DNA of 64,000 bases from Vesta saturnalis (taxonomy: Eukaryota > Arthropoda > Insecta > Coleoptera > Lampyridae): contig JARFJB010000408.1 of NCBI GenBank assembly GCA_036346205.1, forward strand, positions 753,501-817,500, in the 5' to 3' direction. Shown here one piece after another: positions 10,151 to 22,396 of the stretch (its first letter is position 1; every line of letters starts with the position of its first letter). The notes under the pieces are model-generated. The model was not told the origin of the DNA, searched no databases, and saw nothing but the letters and a program-made list of their open reading frames with translations. The translations under genes were made by a program, and so were the position numbers.

Positions 10151-11690
10151 AGCTCGCGAAAACCGCATCTCGATATCTTGTTCCTAACCTAAAATATCGG
10201 CCAAAGAAAACTTTATACGAAAATCCTACAAATTTTTATTTTTTTTTAACTATATTTTTCTGGAATTGTTTCTATTATGTAAGTTGTGGCCCTAAAGAGG
10301 ACCGATGTAAAGGAGGAAGGTTTTTAATGCCCCCGTAAATACCAACTTATTTGAATAACATATGTATATTTTTAATTAATACTTCGTTGTTTCGGAACTC
10401 TTGAAAAGATATTCGCCAATAAAAAGTAAATTAAACAGTTACAAGAAACAATGGGCGTTACCGTATGAAGGTAAGCGTGCTATGGTAGCCGCTTTTATAG
10501 TGTGGAAAGCTTTCAAATAAAGAAATAAAACCGTGGGTCATGATTCGATGTGATGTTCCACATGATAAAAATCCCATTCTGACAGTGGAAGTCTCGTTTA
10601 AATAAGAACTGTACAACCTTTATTTGTCAAACTAAAAAAAAATTGAACGTTGTCAGTACCTTGGTATTTTTAAAAGTTAAGAGAATAAGGAACTGTTTTA
10701 TGCGCCATTCAATTACGGCTCTAGAGATTTTTGAAATACCAGTTTTTGTACTAAAAATCAATACTAGTAAAGATAGTATCTAATATGAAATGTAACAGAT
10801 GTAAGAGGAAACAAAAAAACTGTAAGAACAAGTTTTATTTAATTATATAAGTACTACCACAACATAAATTATTGTGATAGTATATATCCTCTTATCTAAA
10901 TGCATTTATACTCACGTATGAAATTGTACCAACGTATAAGGTGTGTCTTGTAATAAACATTTTTCTACTGCGAACGTTATTCTGAAAAGTTAAGGTCATA
11001 CCAATAATCCTACAATAAATGCAAATAAATTTTATATTCCCAATAAGGATAACATAATTTTTAAAGTACATCTAAAAGGCGTTGAATGTGTGGTAAAAAA
11101 TTAATTCTGTTGGTTGATAATATTTTTCTGCGTTCTATATGTAGTAATGGTATTATATATAACGATGATACAACTTTTTAATTCTTTCTAAATCAGATAC
11201 GATATATAATAATTAGAAACCAAATAATATTTCTTGTGCCATTTTTCATAGCTTTAACATAATAGAGATGTGTATGTATGTTAAAAATTAATAAAGATAT
11301 TAATTATTTTAATTAAGAGCTTGAAACACTTTGTGGTAGTATGCCCAAAACTGGATACTTCAATAATTATAAATCGTCTTTTATTAATTGAATTATTCCA
11401 TATTAAATACATTTTCATCAACTTACATACAATTCGATCCCTGTAGTTAAGCCTTTATTGGATAAATTATAATTAATTATCTTCGGAAAGTATTATGATT
11501 AAGTACTTTACACAAATACATTAAGTCATCGAGAATACTAATTAGCTGGTTTGATACGTTTAACGTTAAAGGTATGGCTGTAAACTGCTGCGTACCACAC
11601 AAAACAAAATCAAAAATAACAGTCTATAGCTAAGCCATGAATTAGAAGTAGATTATTAACCGATCTGTTGGAAGTATCGATAAAAAGTGC
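10151..11690. other. AT-rich, nothing recognised
   Basis: No coding signature or structured repeat was found. Short blocks such as 10440-10520 are less AT-rich but carry no recognised motif. Confidence 0.5.
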
Positions 11691-11951
11691 AAGTACCAGT
11701 ACTTGTTCAAAGTGGAACTAAGTACAAGTACCAGTACCAAGCATATATAAGTACTTACGTATTTCGTTTAACTATTTCTTGAAAACGGTAAATTTAAGTA
11801 CTACGTATTAAGTAAACTATTTGTGTACTTAAGTACCTACATTTAAAATACTTGGTACTTAAATACAGAGTTCAAGTACAAGTACTTTAACACGTGTTCT
11901 AAGTACTGATACGTAAATATTAATATTAAGTACCAGTATTTAAATAGCACT
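11690..11951. repeat. GTAC-rich block (AAGTAC/CAGTAC units)
   Basis: About fourteen GTAC cores occur within roughly 260 bp, mostly as AAGTAC or CAGTAC in both orientations (for example AAGTACAAGTACCAGTACC near 11719). The arrangement resembles the subterminal repeats of some insect hAT elements. A hAT transposase 3' end lies 1.3 kb to the right, so this may be that element's end; the link is inferred. Confidence 0.5.
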
Positions 11952-11984
11952 TTCTGAAGAAAATGCTATCCCTGTGTAACAGAG

Positions 11985-12478
11985 ACATTTCATTGGAGTG
12001 GAATTAAGAATTGTAACACTTAGATGTTACGTATTTTCAATACTGATGTATGAATTGGAGAGCTGGACGTTGAAAACGGGAACATATAAATAAATTACAA
12101 TCATTTGAGTTGTGGTGTTATAGAAGATTGCATGAAATTTCTTGGACACAAACTGAAACAAATGAAGATACTCAGACTAACGGGAAAATATTGTGAAATT
12201 TTTAAAACTATCAAAATTAAAAAACTACATTTAGGACATATAAAAAGACGAGATTGATATCAGCTGTTACGAATAATAATGCAGGGTAAAATAAAAGGAA
12301 AAAGGAGCATCGGAAGAAGACGAATATCACGATTCACGGCTACGAAATTTAAGGGAGTGGCTTGGATGTAGCTCAACAGAACTCTTTAGAGCAACGGCAA
12401 ACAAAGTAAAGTTAAAATTGATGATTCATATCCAATCTCCCTGCGATACGAGATGGCGCTTAAAGAAGAAGAACACTT
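11985..12478 (+). pseudogene. 3' end of a non-LTR retrotransposon (RT C-terminus)
   Basis: Across several frames the plus strand reads LRCYVFSILMYELESWTLK, then LQSFELWCYRRLHEISWTQ, then pieces matching IMQGKIKGKRSIGRRRIS and a final block of the LFRATANKVK type. This is the conserved C-terminal region after the RT domain of the common insect endonuclease-RT retrotransposons of the RTE/craniofacial-development-protein-2-like type. It ends in GCTTAAAGAAGAAGAA, the short purine repeat typical of their 3' ends. The rest of the element is absent, as expected for 5'-truncated insertion. At least four frame breaks show it is old. The exact clade cannot be fixed from this tail. Confidence 0.75.
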
Positions 12479-12480
12479 AT

Positions 12481-13236
12481 GTAAAAAATAGTTTTAAATA
12501 GTAAATACACTTAAAATGAAAATATTAGATTACTTGTGTTGTAAAACGTTGTGTAGATATTGGATAAGTAAAGTACAAGCTCTTTCGTATTTATCAATTA
12601 ATTAAGCATTTTTGGAGTAATAATAAAATGGTTATAATTTTAATATCCTTATCAGTTTTTATTCTTTTTTTTTTATACAATAGATTAATTAATTTCATAA
12701 TTTTTAGAGGTTCTTGATATAGAATATTCTTTTTTTACTACTAACCTGAGAAATGGCCTTTATTTACCCCATTCCTTTAATGAGACGTAATATTTCTCTC
12801 CCTAGGTAAATAATGAAAATAAAAAAACACCTAGGTAAATAATGATTTTATTTATTTTAAGAAAAAAACAAACTTGAAACTTTAACAAGATAATAATTGC
12901 TAATTACCTGCACAATTAACTAAACTTATTTAAAGTTATAATGAATAAAAATTATAAAATAGTGTGTGACAAGTGTGACAAATGACATTCTAAAATAAAA
13001 ATTCTATTTTTCTTAACTACCAGACCAGCACCTTGCTGATCTATTAGAGAGTAGGTACAGGACACATGTACTGATATCAGATTGCAACTGTTGCGTAGGT
13101 AAGAAGGGAAAATATTAATACAAATAATAAATAATGCTACAGTTATATTTATAATAATAAAAATAAACTTTATTCCTGTAAAACGAGAAAATTATAATTT
13201 TGGAAAAATCAAATTTATATACAAAACAAATACAAA
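12481..13236. other. AT-rich, nothing recognised
   Basis: A CCTAGGTAAATAATGA block is repeated at about 12804 and 12830 with 26-bp spacing. Nothing else stands out. Confidence 0.5.
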
Positions 13237-13237
13237 T

Positions 13238-13886
13238 TAATTTAACTTGTTAGCTTTTAAGAAGACTAACCTCTCAACATTAGCATCACTTAAAGCATGC
13301 CTGCGAGTGGCATTAACAATTTGTGCGAATGGAAAAGTCGCTCTACGGGAGCCGATGAAGGGATTATGATGTATTTAATAAATACATGTTTCATTTATTT
13401 CTAGTCGTTTAACATGTCCAAACTAACACGTGAATCGTTTAAATATTTTAGAACTTCCAGTTCGCCAAGAGAAGTTCTGGACATTATAGATTCTGAAGAA
13501 GTAGAAGGTATATCTTCTTCAAAATCAAAAAAAATGATCATTTGTGGGATAATCGTTAAGTTTATTTTCTGTTTTTATTTTTTCATGATCGATAATAAAC
13601 TCTTCAACAGCAGAATTTGGATTTCTATGGCTAGTTTCGGAAAAGGCTTCAGCTGTAATATCTTTATCTTTAAATGCATTAACGCATTTTAAATTGTGGA
13701 CATACCACTGCTGCAATTACGGATCCTTAAGTAAAACAATTATTGAACCTTTGCTCTATAGAACGGGTAATTGCATCCAGGGGTATAGTAAGATGTTTGA
13801 TAGTTCCTGAAATTTTTAACTTTTGTAATTTTGTCTTCATTGACACAAGGCTTGAAAGTAGTTGTTGAAGAAATATTCTCCAACCC
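13238..13886 (-). pseudogene. hAT transposase, C-terminal dimerisation half
   Basis: On the minus strand the frames give SMKTKLQKLKISGTIKHLTI, IAAVVCPQFKM, FFDFEEDIPSTSSESIMS, and then IPSSAPVERLF followed in the next frame by RRHALSDANVERLVFLKANK. The last block is the hAT C-terminal dimerisation signature (SSAPVERLF and the LSD..ER.VFLKANK end) and stops at about 13238. Several one-base shifts break it. At its 5' side the sequence runs into (TA)n and then the Tc1/mariner-type insertion at 13970. A more N-terminal piece of a similar hAT transposase is at 17080-17990; the two overlap slightly at the LLPTL region, so they may be remnants of two copies. Confidence 0.8.
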
Positions 13887-13892
13887 GGTGTG

Positions 13893-13893
<1 letters not shown>

Positions 13894-13963
<70 letters not shown>
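13894..13963. repeat. (TA)n microsatellite at a transposon tip
   Basis: An uninterrupted TA tract followed by CACACA and then the CAGGGC tip of the element at 13970. It sits exactly where the TA target duplication should be. Confidence 0.95.
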
Positions 13964-13969
<6 letters not shown>

Positions 13970-13971
<2 letters not shown>

Positions 13972-14620
13972 GGGCTTTTCACGATGATCGTTAATTAGAT
14001 GTTTCTGGCAAACCAGACAACAGATCAACCTGAAAATTTGACAGTATGCATAAATTAATATGATCTACACGCCTAAAATATTTTAGATGATGCGACGTTG
14101 CCGCTTCTACTATAAAGTAGCGACTACTTTGATTTTTCAAATGGAACACCCTGTATATAATATCATATTATTATTTCCTATTACTTTTTCAACAACTTCA
14201 TGTACTATTTCCCTATACCTATCTATTACCGTTTAAGAGATATAAATTAATTTCGATTTTTTTTACAAAACATGTACTTTTATAAACGCTGGTAATCGTG
14301 AACTCTCTGGTACTAAGACGATCAAATTCGAAATGGAGTGGAGTGATACCATGAGGATCTTCACTTCGAGGCATATTTTTATTTGCCTCATACAGGGTCT
14401 TTAAAAAATGCAGATACTTTGTTCACATGAAAAAAGGAGTGGAAGTTAATTTTTCCAAATGGAACACCCTGTATATTTACACATTTTTGAGCTCTACATC
14501 CAATTTTCGATTGACTTTAATCAGATAATGCTATTTCGATTTCGAACCGTTTTCGAGATAAACTGTTTCGAGATAAACAGAAACTGACGTGGTTTCCTTG
14601 TATTCATCGCTTATTTTTGA
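13970..14620 (+). repeat. Left long terminal inverted repeat of transposon A
   Basis: It pairs with 16121-16772. Internal CAGGGT-type boxes lie at about 14153 (inverted), 14395 and 14475 (inverted), mirrored in the right arm. Confidence 0.9.
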
Positions 14621-14885
14621 GATTTAACATCTATTGTATACTACGTAATACAATTTATTTTCGATTTAGTTTTTCAACAGTCTCAAATCAGTCAATTCGA
14701 AATTGATATGTACCTTAGAAGAAGTTTCAATTTGTATGCATTGAGGTATCGAGTGTCTCTACCGTACAACATTGCAAATTAATATTTTTTAATAGTGTGC
14801 TTTGGAAAAATAAATGATCCAATTTTGAAACGTAAAACTTTCGTTGGTGGTTTTGACTGATTGTGATACTAATTATAATAGAAAA

Positions 14886-16122
14886 ATGTCAAGATTAGGT
14901 TACAGTAATGAAGATTTCTTGAATTTATTAATTATTAATGGTGAACGCAATAGAATTGCAAGTAGAACATGCCGAGTATTTCATGAAAGATATCCACAAC
15001 TTCCGAAGCAGAATAATAATATGATAAATCGACTACTACAAAACTGTAGGTTGAATGGAACCTTTCGTCCAAAAATCATTCGTAGAAACCCTGAAGTGGA
15101 TGATGATGACAATGGCATAACAGTTTTGGGATTTTTTAATGCATTTCCAAATGCTTCTCTATACGAGGCTGAAAGGTAGATAGGTATACCCTACAATTTA
15201 TCGCATTCTTAATAAGCACAAATGGCATCCCTAAAAATTCTACTGTGTCCAATATTTGAAAGAGACCGATTTGCCTCGAAGAGTGGAATTCTTTGAATGG
15301 TTACTTGTCGAGACTCAAGAGGATGAACATTTCCTTGACAACATCATATGGACAGATGAGGTCAAGTTTACAAAAAATGGAATTTTCAACAGACACAACA
15401 GTCATTATTGGGCGCCAAAAAATCCTCGTGTAGTTCGCCAAAGGGGTTTTCAAGAAAGATGGCAATTTAATGTATTTTGTGCCATAAAGAATGAGTCAAT
15501 TTTTTACATCGAGTTTTATGATGATAATTTGAATGCAACAAAACATGAATATTTACTGCGAAATGGAATTCAAATGATTTTAAATAATAGGCCAGGAAGA
15601 GAACGTGTATGGTACCAAATGGATGGTGCTCCACCCCATAATTCTCGTTCAGTAGGCGAAGTTTTAACTGAAATCTTCGAAGATAGATGGATTGGTAATA
15701 ATGGACCTTTTCGTTGGCCTCCTAGAACACCAGATGGCAATCCAATAGATTATTTTGTGTGGGGTTTCATTAAAAATATGGTTTACTCCAACCCAGTAAC
15801 AACAATGGAAGATATGAAATCGAGAGTTAGAACTGCTTTCAATAGTTTAACTCCAGACTTAATCAGAAGCGCTACACATGAAAATATTTTGAAGAGATTA
15901 CATGTTTGTTTAAGTAGAGGTGGAGATGTGTTCGAACATATTCTGAAATACACTGATGAATTAACTTACTCGTTCATGAAATTATTTTCAGTTCGTGTGT
16001 CAGCGTTAATAAAACTATTGTTTGAAGAGAACTTTCATTTGATGGCTGAAGAGTATTTTAATAATTATTTATTCATTGTATTATCTGTGACTGATGAAGG
16101 AACATCGAGCGGAATCTGTTAA
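14886..16122 (+). pseudogene. DD41D transposase of transposon A
   Basis: From ATG 14886 (MSRLGYSNEDFLNLLIINGE) an N-terminal helical region with RTCRVFHERYPQLPKQ precedes a second HTH whose end reads YRILNKHKWHP. The DDE core has IIWTDEVKF (first Asp, about 15355), VWYQMDGAPPHNS (second, about 15622) and RTPDGNPIDYFVWG (third, about 15748). Exactly 41 residues separate the last two Asp. The C-terminus has RLHVCLSRGGDVFEHIL and then reads through to a stop at 16120 at the inner edge of the right arm. One frameshift and two stops (about 15179 and 15228) break it, but all three Asp remain. An earlier ATG (14844) adds residues with no family match and was not used. Confidence 0.85.
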
Positions 16123-16772
16123 ATTTCAAAAATAAGTGAGAATACAAGGAAACCACGTTAGTTTCTGTTTGAAACAGTTTATCTCGAAAACGGTTCGAAA
16201 TCGAAATAGCATTATCTGATCAAAGTCAATCTAAAATTGGATGTAGAGCTCAAAAATGTGTAAATGTACAGGGTGTTTTATTTGAAAAAATTGACTTCCA
16301 CTCCTTTTTTCATGTGAACAAAGTATCTGCATTTTTTAAAGACCCTGTATGAGGCAAATAAAAATATGACTCGAAGTGAAGATTCTCATGGTATCACTCC
16401 ACTCCATTTCGAATTTGATTGTCTTAGTACCAGAGAGTTCAAGATTACCAGCGTTTATAAAAGTACATGTTTTGTAAAAAAAAAATCGAAATTAATTTAT
16501 ATCTCTTAAACGGTAATAGATAGGTATAGGGAAATAGTACATGAAGTTGTTGACAAAGTAATATGAAACTATAATATGATATTACATACAGGGTGTTCCA
16601 TTTGAAAAATCAAAGTAGTCGCTACTTTATAGTAGAAGCGGCAACGCCGCAACATCTAAAATACTTTAGGCGTGTAGATCATATTAATTTATGCATACCG
16701 TCCAATTTTCAGGTTGATCCGTTGTCTGGTTTGCCAGAAGCGTCTAATTAACGCTCATCGTGAAAAGCCCTG
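16121..16772 (-). repeat. Right long terminal inverted repeat of transposon A
   Basis: Inverse of 13970-14620 with scattered differences. It ends CAGGGC read inward, followed by TA. Confidence 0.9.
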
Positions 16773-17079
16773 TATAAATGAATTGCGTTGTTGATGTAGT
16801 TACGGAAAAATGTAACACAAGTTAGTTTAGTTTTTCACAAATATTTAATAATTTATTTTAATTCTCCGAAAATATACGCTCAATCTCTAAATATAATCAT
16901 ATCCTAAGCTTAAAAAATATCTCTCTCGTTCTCGCTTAAATTATGTGCACATTTAATTACTATTTGCGTTTGTAAGTATTTCACGAATTCTGTTGGAGTC
17001 CCACATTGTATAATATTAGCATAGTTTTGTATTGAAGTTCAATTGTGTTAAAAAGTTTAAAAAAATTCCATGGTCCTTC
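16773..17079. other. Short spacer, nothing recognised
   Basis: Translation of both strands does not continue the hAT frame on either side. Confidence 0.5.
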
Positions 17080-17990
17080 GTGTTCTCAAACAAAGTAAGA
17101 ATTGTAGGACAAAAATCCTACAGTAGTTATCCATAATAAGTATTATGTTCTCCTTGAAGAGAGTCTAATGTTTCTGCTAAGGGTTTCATAACTTTAAGTT
17201 ATTCCTCCAAGAATACTAACTCATTTTCTTTGAATAGAGGTATGAGCAGTCTTTCACATAAGATATTTAACTTGCCTTTTCCAGATATTATTTTATATAT
17301 TTCGTCATACGTAGAGTTCCACCGAGTTACCCCTGGTGCACTGGGCGTATGACCATGCCCAAAAATTTCTTGAATAGTTTCGGCAGTCTTGGGCCTTCCA
17401 CGTTTTTTTTTCCATAAAATGGAACATTTACTAAAAATTTGAGTATGTTTTTGTTTTATGGAGTGGGGTGTTTTTATGAATTATTATAATCTGTTGTTGA
17501 AATTATATTTATAGTATGTGATGCACAACGGAAGTGTATGGGCAGATATTTCATTTGTTCGTCTAAGCCACAAGTGAATTCAAGTGTTTGCCTTTCTGAG
17601 GATTCTATACTTACAAGATCATACTCGTTTTCATCTTCATTTCCACTGTGAATTTCGTTTGAAATTTCAGTATCTGTTTTCTCTTCATAATAAAATTCTT
17701 GGGAGTTACTGTCAAACCAAATTCTTTAAAACATTTAACAAAATTAGAGCGATTGTCAGTCATGGCTGCAAATAACTTAGTTGAGTTTATTTGAAATCTA
17801 TTATGGATTTCCTTTAAACTCTCTGCAAAATTGTGTCATAATAGTGTGTTCCTGCAAATCTTTTGCAAGCCATAACCACAGAGTATCGATTTAGACCTTG
17901 ATCAAGCCAATGGCACGTACGTTACTCCCAGGAAGCTTCTTCTTTTTGTGGGCCATATGTCTGCTGTGGTACAAACGTAGTTGACCGTGG
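17080..17990 (-). pseudogene. hAT transposase, central catalytic part, broken
   Basis: Minus-strand frames read MTDNRSNFVKCFKEFG (first catalytic Asp block, about 17765-17715), then HFRCASHTINIISTTD (about 17545-17490), then TRWNSTYDEIYKIISG (about 17335-17285), then ENELVFLEE with MKPLAETLDSLQGEHNTYYG (about 17230-17125). These are, in order, the D, C..H, RW and insertion-domain motifs of hAT transposases. A partial RAIGLIKV/LAKDLQEHTI stretch precedes them up to about 17990. There are several stops and frame changes. The matching C-terminal half lies beyond transposon A at 13238-13886. Confidence 0.8.
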
Positions 17991-20367
17991 AGATATGTCC
18001 AGATTCTTCCTAGAAATAAAAGACAAGTTATATTCAATCACAAAAGTCCAAGCTGCAAGACTTTTCTAGTTTTTTTTTTGAAGCTTACATCCGATTAATT
18101 TATTTTTAACATCTTAACTCTCGTCGAGGGCGCTAGTTACATGTTTCACACAGAGTACTTTTAATTGTAAATTTTTTGAGGTTATGTTTCCAGTCGAAAA
18201 TTTCAGTAAATTTACACTATATCTAATTTTACACCAAAAAGTTGCTCTTCACAAATTTCAATACTGTGTGCCCGTTTCCAAATATTTCCATTTAAACATC
18301 ATGGGGCAACCCTGAATATTAATCAAGTAAACTGTCATATAAAATAAAATTGTTTCGTACTGAATCTAATTAATTTTTATTTAGTTGTTATCATTCTTAG
18401 TTGATTTAGTAAGTTTATTATTACAATATTACTCTTCATTATTTTTTAATAAAAAATATTTTATATCACCCCTTACTTGATTAATATTCCAGGAACGCTT
18501 CAACACTTTTAATACGAAATGTTCGAAAGAGTACCTATTTGGTGTAGACTTAAATGGAGTGTAAATATATTGAAAACTTCAAAACTATATCACGCCGAAT
18601 TTTATTACAATGCTGCCAATAGTTTTGAAGTAATCGTCAAAACGCCCTGTATCTCGAATACCGATACCGTTAGGAAAAAGTTTTACTAATCAAACCCCAC
18701 TTATCTTTCAGTATTCTACCTACCCTGTATACATTAAATAGAATTTTTTTCATTTTTGGAGCTGACTTGACTTATGAGGCCAGGCGAACACCTCGTGCGC
18801 CTGTGCAAAAATCCGCCTTCGACTAAAACTAATAAATCTTATTTTTCTGTAAGCCAAAAAAATAAATTTTAAAAGTTTTACAAACTTAATCAACACGAAA
18901 ACAAATAAATCTTATTTAGAAACAAATATCTACCTACAAAAAAATTTAAAAAGTTTCAATTTTAACCTACACTTCCAATACCTTTTAGATTCGTAGCCAA
19001 TATGAGGTTTAGCCAGAACATACAAGGTGAATTTCTGAGTTTTTATTGTGGCAAGGTTTGATATCTCCATTACTAGGAAATATTTAAAAAACTTTTTACG
19101 GAAATTGTAGGGTAGCTTTACTATTTTGATCGATAATGGGTGATTAATACTTAAATTGTGAAACAAGCATACGTTTTTCAATGACCTACCACACGCAAGG
19201 TTTTGAAATAAATATTTTCGTCGCTGTAGACAATTGAAAATCGCACATATTCAACTTAAAATAATTATTTTTCCAGAAGAATATTCGTTGAACACAATAA
19301 ATTTAATTTAGGGTAATTGATAACATTAAGAAAACTGACCTCACACTTCCGCAGACCTGTGAGAACAAGAAAATGATACTAACTCTTCTAAATTTATCTG
19401 AAAATATTGAACACATACACACACACACACATAGTATGCAATTTTTTCAGTACGTGTAGTAGTGTGAATATTTGCATATCAAAAGTTAAATGGTAAAAAA
19501 AAATTAGATTCAAAATCTTACTTTTCAAAGAATGAAGTAAAGTTAGTTATAGGAAAAAAAACATATTTGCTTTCATATAAAAAATCAAAAAAATGAGGAT
19601 TTCTTAAATCTCCATTAAAAATAGTTCATTTTTACTTAACTCTTAAAGCAAATCGTCATTTTTTCCCACCCCGCTAAAAACTCGCCCTCTTCACCTCAGT
19701 CAAGTGGGTGACTCAGATATTACTTCATTTAAGAGAAAAACTAAAAATTACTTTGGCATTTACCTGAGTGAGTATTGATACTATTATTAATGCTAGTAGC
19801 CATACTATTCCGATATGACAACTCAACAACTTCAAAAAAATCTGAAATTTTCGTCTTTTTTTCATTATTGTGGATCATCATCCACATCATCTTCTCCAGA
19901 TGTTTCAAAATGATCTGGTTGTGAAGATGCATTACTAATATTACTATTATTGGATTTTAGATCATTTAACGTTGTTGCTGATTCTTTATTTGCCATAATA
20001 AAAAATTCTGCATGCTGAAAATATAAATATAGTCTAGTACTAGTCATAGTAACGGTTAAACATTTTAGACAATATTTTACACGTTTTCAGAATAACAAAA
20101 ATCTATTTTTGGAAATGTAACTCTCTGTTCATGGACTTAATTTTTATTTATTAAAATGGGTCGGGTAAAACAGGCCTTTCATCTAAAAAACGGCTTAGAA
20201 AAACAAATATTTTATAGCTAAATAATTCAGTACCAGTAGTCCTTATACACTACACTAATTAATCGAACTGTCCGCATTGACTCTTCACAATCAAATAAAT
20301 TATTTTTATGTTCTCGCTGTTCAGGAATAATTTAAGAAAATACTTGTCGAAACGTGTTTTCGTTACT
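17991..20367. other. Intergenic with faint transposon relics
   Basis: Two CCCTGTAT boxes at about 18645 and 18724, set in text like the long terminal repeats of the DD41D elements, suggest a decayed terminal fragment. A minus-strand open stretch at 19865-19998 beginning MANKESATTLNDLKSNN is Asn/Ser/Asp-rich and could be a transposase N-terminus, but no family motif supports it. A short (CA)n lies at 19415-19431. Confidence 0.35.
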
Positions 20368-20369
20368 TA

Positions 20370-20998
20370 CAGGGTGGCGCATTAGTGTCACAAAGTCCCA
20401 TATCTCCTTTATTTACAGAGATAAAAAAAAATTGAATACAAAAGTTGTAAGATATGTTATGGTGCATATTCCAAAAATATTTTTTATTATACGGGGTGGA
20501 TCATAAAAGCTTAGAAGTAATTTTAATTTTTTTTTAAATAGAAAACCCTATATATTATTACATATTTAAATTCTACATACAATTTTAGACACATTTTATG
20601 TATAATGTCCTATACCTAAGTCTAACCGTTCTTGACAAATTTCAAATTCTTTGTCAAAATGACGTTTGCAGGCCAAAACATAGATGAAATCTTTTCTAAA
20701 CGAAGCCAATTAGTTACGGTTGGTTTCCTTGGAAATGGGGACCTACTCGAATGTGATCAAAAATGGACAATAAAAAGTAAATTCAAAAAAACCTATATAG
20801 TCTTTTTTTTTTAATGGAAACCCCCTATTTTTTTAATTCTGTCTTATTTAGCATTAAAAATAAGGATGACTTTGTATAAGAGTGTATATTCCAAAAAATT
20901 GTAGTTTTTGAAATAATGACAATTTAACATTTTTTTATTGTAAAAAGGCTATACGGCTTTCAAGTTTTGTTGTTAGTTGGCCGTGATGGCGAGGCGTG
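20370..20998 (+). repeat. Left long terminal inverted repeat of transposon B
   Basis: It matches the inverse of 22397-23073 up to the inner GTTGTTAGTTGGCCGTGA block. The right arm carries about 50 extra bases near 22640-22690. Confidence 0.9.
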
Positions 20999-21119
20999 GC
21001 ATATAAAAATAATAGAGATCATCAGAAACGTCATTATTTATTGTCAGTTACTAATTTGTGTGATGCATTAGTGTATTTTATAGCAAATTGATTTAAAACT
21101 TGAATTAAAATTGTAAATA

Positions 21120-22181
21120 ATGAATTTTTCGCAAGCTGAGATGGTTGATATTATTTTTTTTTGGGAGCTAGTGATAAGAATACGCTCTTAGCAAGAAGAC
21201 TGTATCAACAACGGTTTCCAGAGAGACGGCAACCTGAAAGAAGGGCATTTGAAAAGCTTTTGGAGCGTTTTGAAAGAACTGGCAATGTGTTATATGAAAA
21301 AAAATACTAGGGAAAAAGGTGCACAGACAGAAGAAAATCAATTAAATGTACTATTAACAGTTACCGAAAATCCATATATTGGACAACGACCCATTTCTCA
21401 GCAGGTTGGTGTTGAACGACGTACGGTACAGCGGATATTGAAGTCTCAAAAAATGCACCCCTATTACATTCAACTACTTCAAGAGTTGGTTCCTGAAGAT
21501 TATCAAAGACGACTGGATTTTTGTCAATGGGCTCAAAACAAAATAAACCAACAAAGTAATTTTGTCCATTTGATTTTATTTACAGATGAGGCCACATTTT
21601 ACAGAAACGGAAGTGTAAACAGACACAATTTTCATTACTATTCTTCCGAAACTCCACACTTTGTAAGATATACTTCTCAAACTAGATGGTCTTTAAATGT
21701 GTGGGGAGGTGTTGTCGGTAATCATGTAATTGGACCATATTTTTTTGATCAACGAGTAACAGGGGAAGTATGCTTAGACTTTCTGCAAAACCATCTACCT
21801 AATTTGTTGCGTCAAGTGCCACAGAATACGCAACAAGAAATGTGGTTTCTTCCTGATGGGGCCCCAGTACATCATACAGGTCCGATAATAACTTTTTTAA
21901 ATGCTAGATATCCAGAATGTTGGATTGGGAGGCGAGGGCCTGTTGCTTGGCCTGCTAGATCCCCAGATCTTACTAAAATGCACTTTAGCACATGGGGGTA
22001 CGTCAAAGAGCAGGTGTATAAAATACCGCCTACAACAAATGAAGACATGAAGATTAGGATTAGAAACTGTTTTCAAAACATTAGTGTTGAAATGTGTAGA
22101 AATTTAAGCAGCGAATTTGGGAGTCTTATTGCATTGTGTATTCAAGAAAGAGGCGGACATTTCGAACAACTTATTAGGTAG
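21120..22181 (+). pseudogene. DD41D transposase of transposon B, third Asp replaced by His
   Basis: It starts at ATG 21120 with MNFSQAEMVDIIF. A one-base shift in a run of nine T (about 21155) and another in a run of eight A (about 21298) are the only frame breaks; after them the frame is open to 22181. ARRLYQQRFPERRQPERRAF and HTH VERRTVQRILKSQKMHPYYI precede the DDE core: LILFTDEATF (about 21575), MWFLPDGAPVHH (about 21840) and RSPDLTKMHFSTWGYVK (about 21957). At the third catalytic position, 41 residues after the second Asp, His stands where the other copies have Asp. The C-terminus GGHFEQLIR is complete. It would be nearly full length if the homopolymer shifts are sequencing errors, yet predicted catalytically dead. 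Confidence 0.88.
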
Positions 22182-22396
22182 TACGTATTTGACGTATTTC
22201 TAGTACTTTTATCTGTATAATTAGTTACAGGTTTAGTTACATTAGAAGTGTTAAGTTTATGATTAGGATTAGGACATAATTTGTTGAATCAAAAAATATT
22301 GTCTTTACTTTAAGTTCGTTTAATAAAATAATTATTTATATGTGGTTCAATAAATTGTAATATTTCGATCTGAAGGGCTCGATTTTTTTTGTTTCG

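Larger units (their letters stand above)
13970..16772 (+). mobile_element. Tc1/mariner-type transposon A (DD41D, rosa-like)
   Basis: Inverted arms of about 650 bp (13970-14620 and 16121-16772), starting CAGGGCTTTTCACGATGA, enclose one rightward transposase. TA follows the right tip (16773-16774); at the left the target is blurred by (TA)n/(CA)n. The arms differ by scattered substitutions, so insertion is not recent. Each arm repeats the ACAGGGTGTTCCATTTG motif inside the tip. The element separates two hAT fragments. Confidence 0.9.

Noticed and set aside
18930..19181. Minus-strand 83-codon frame
   Set aside because: No recognisable domain and the composition of random AT-rich sequence.
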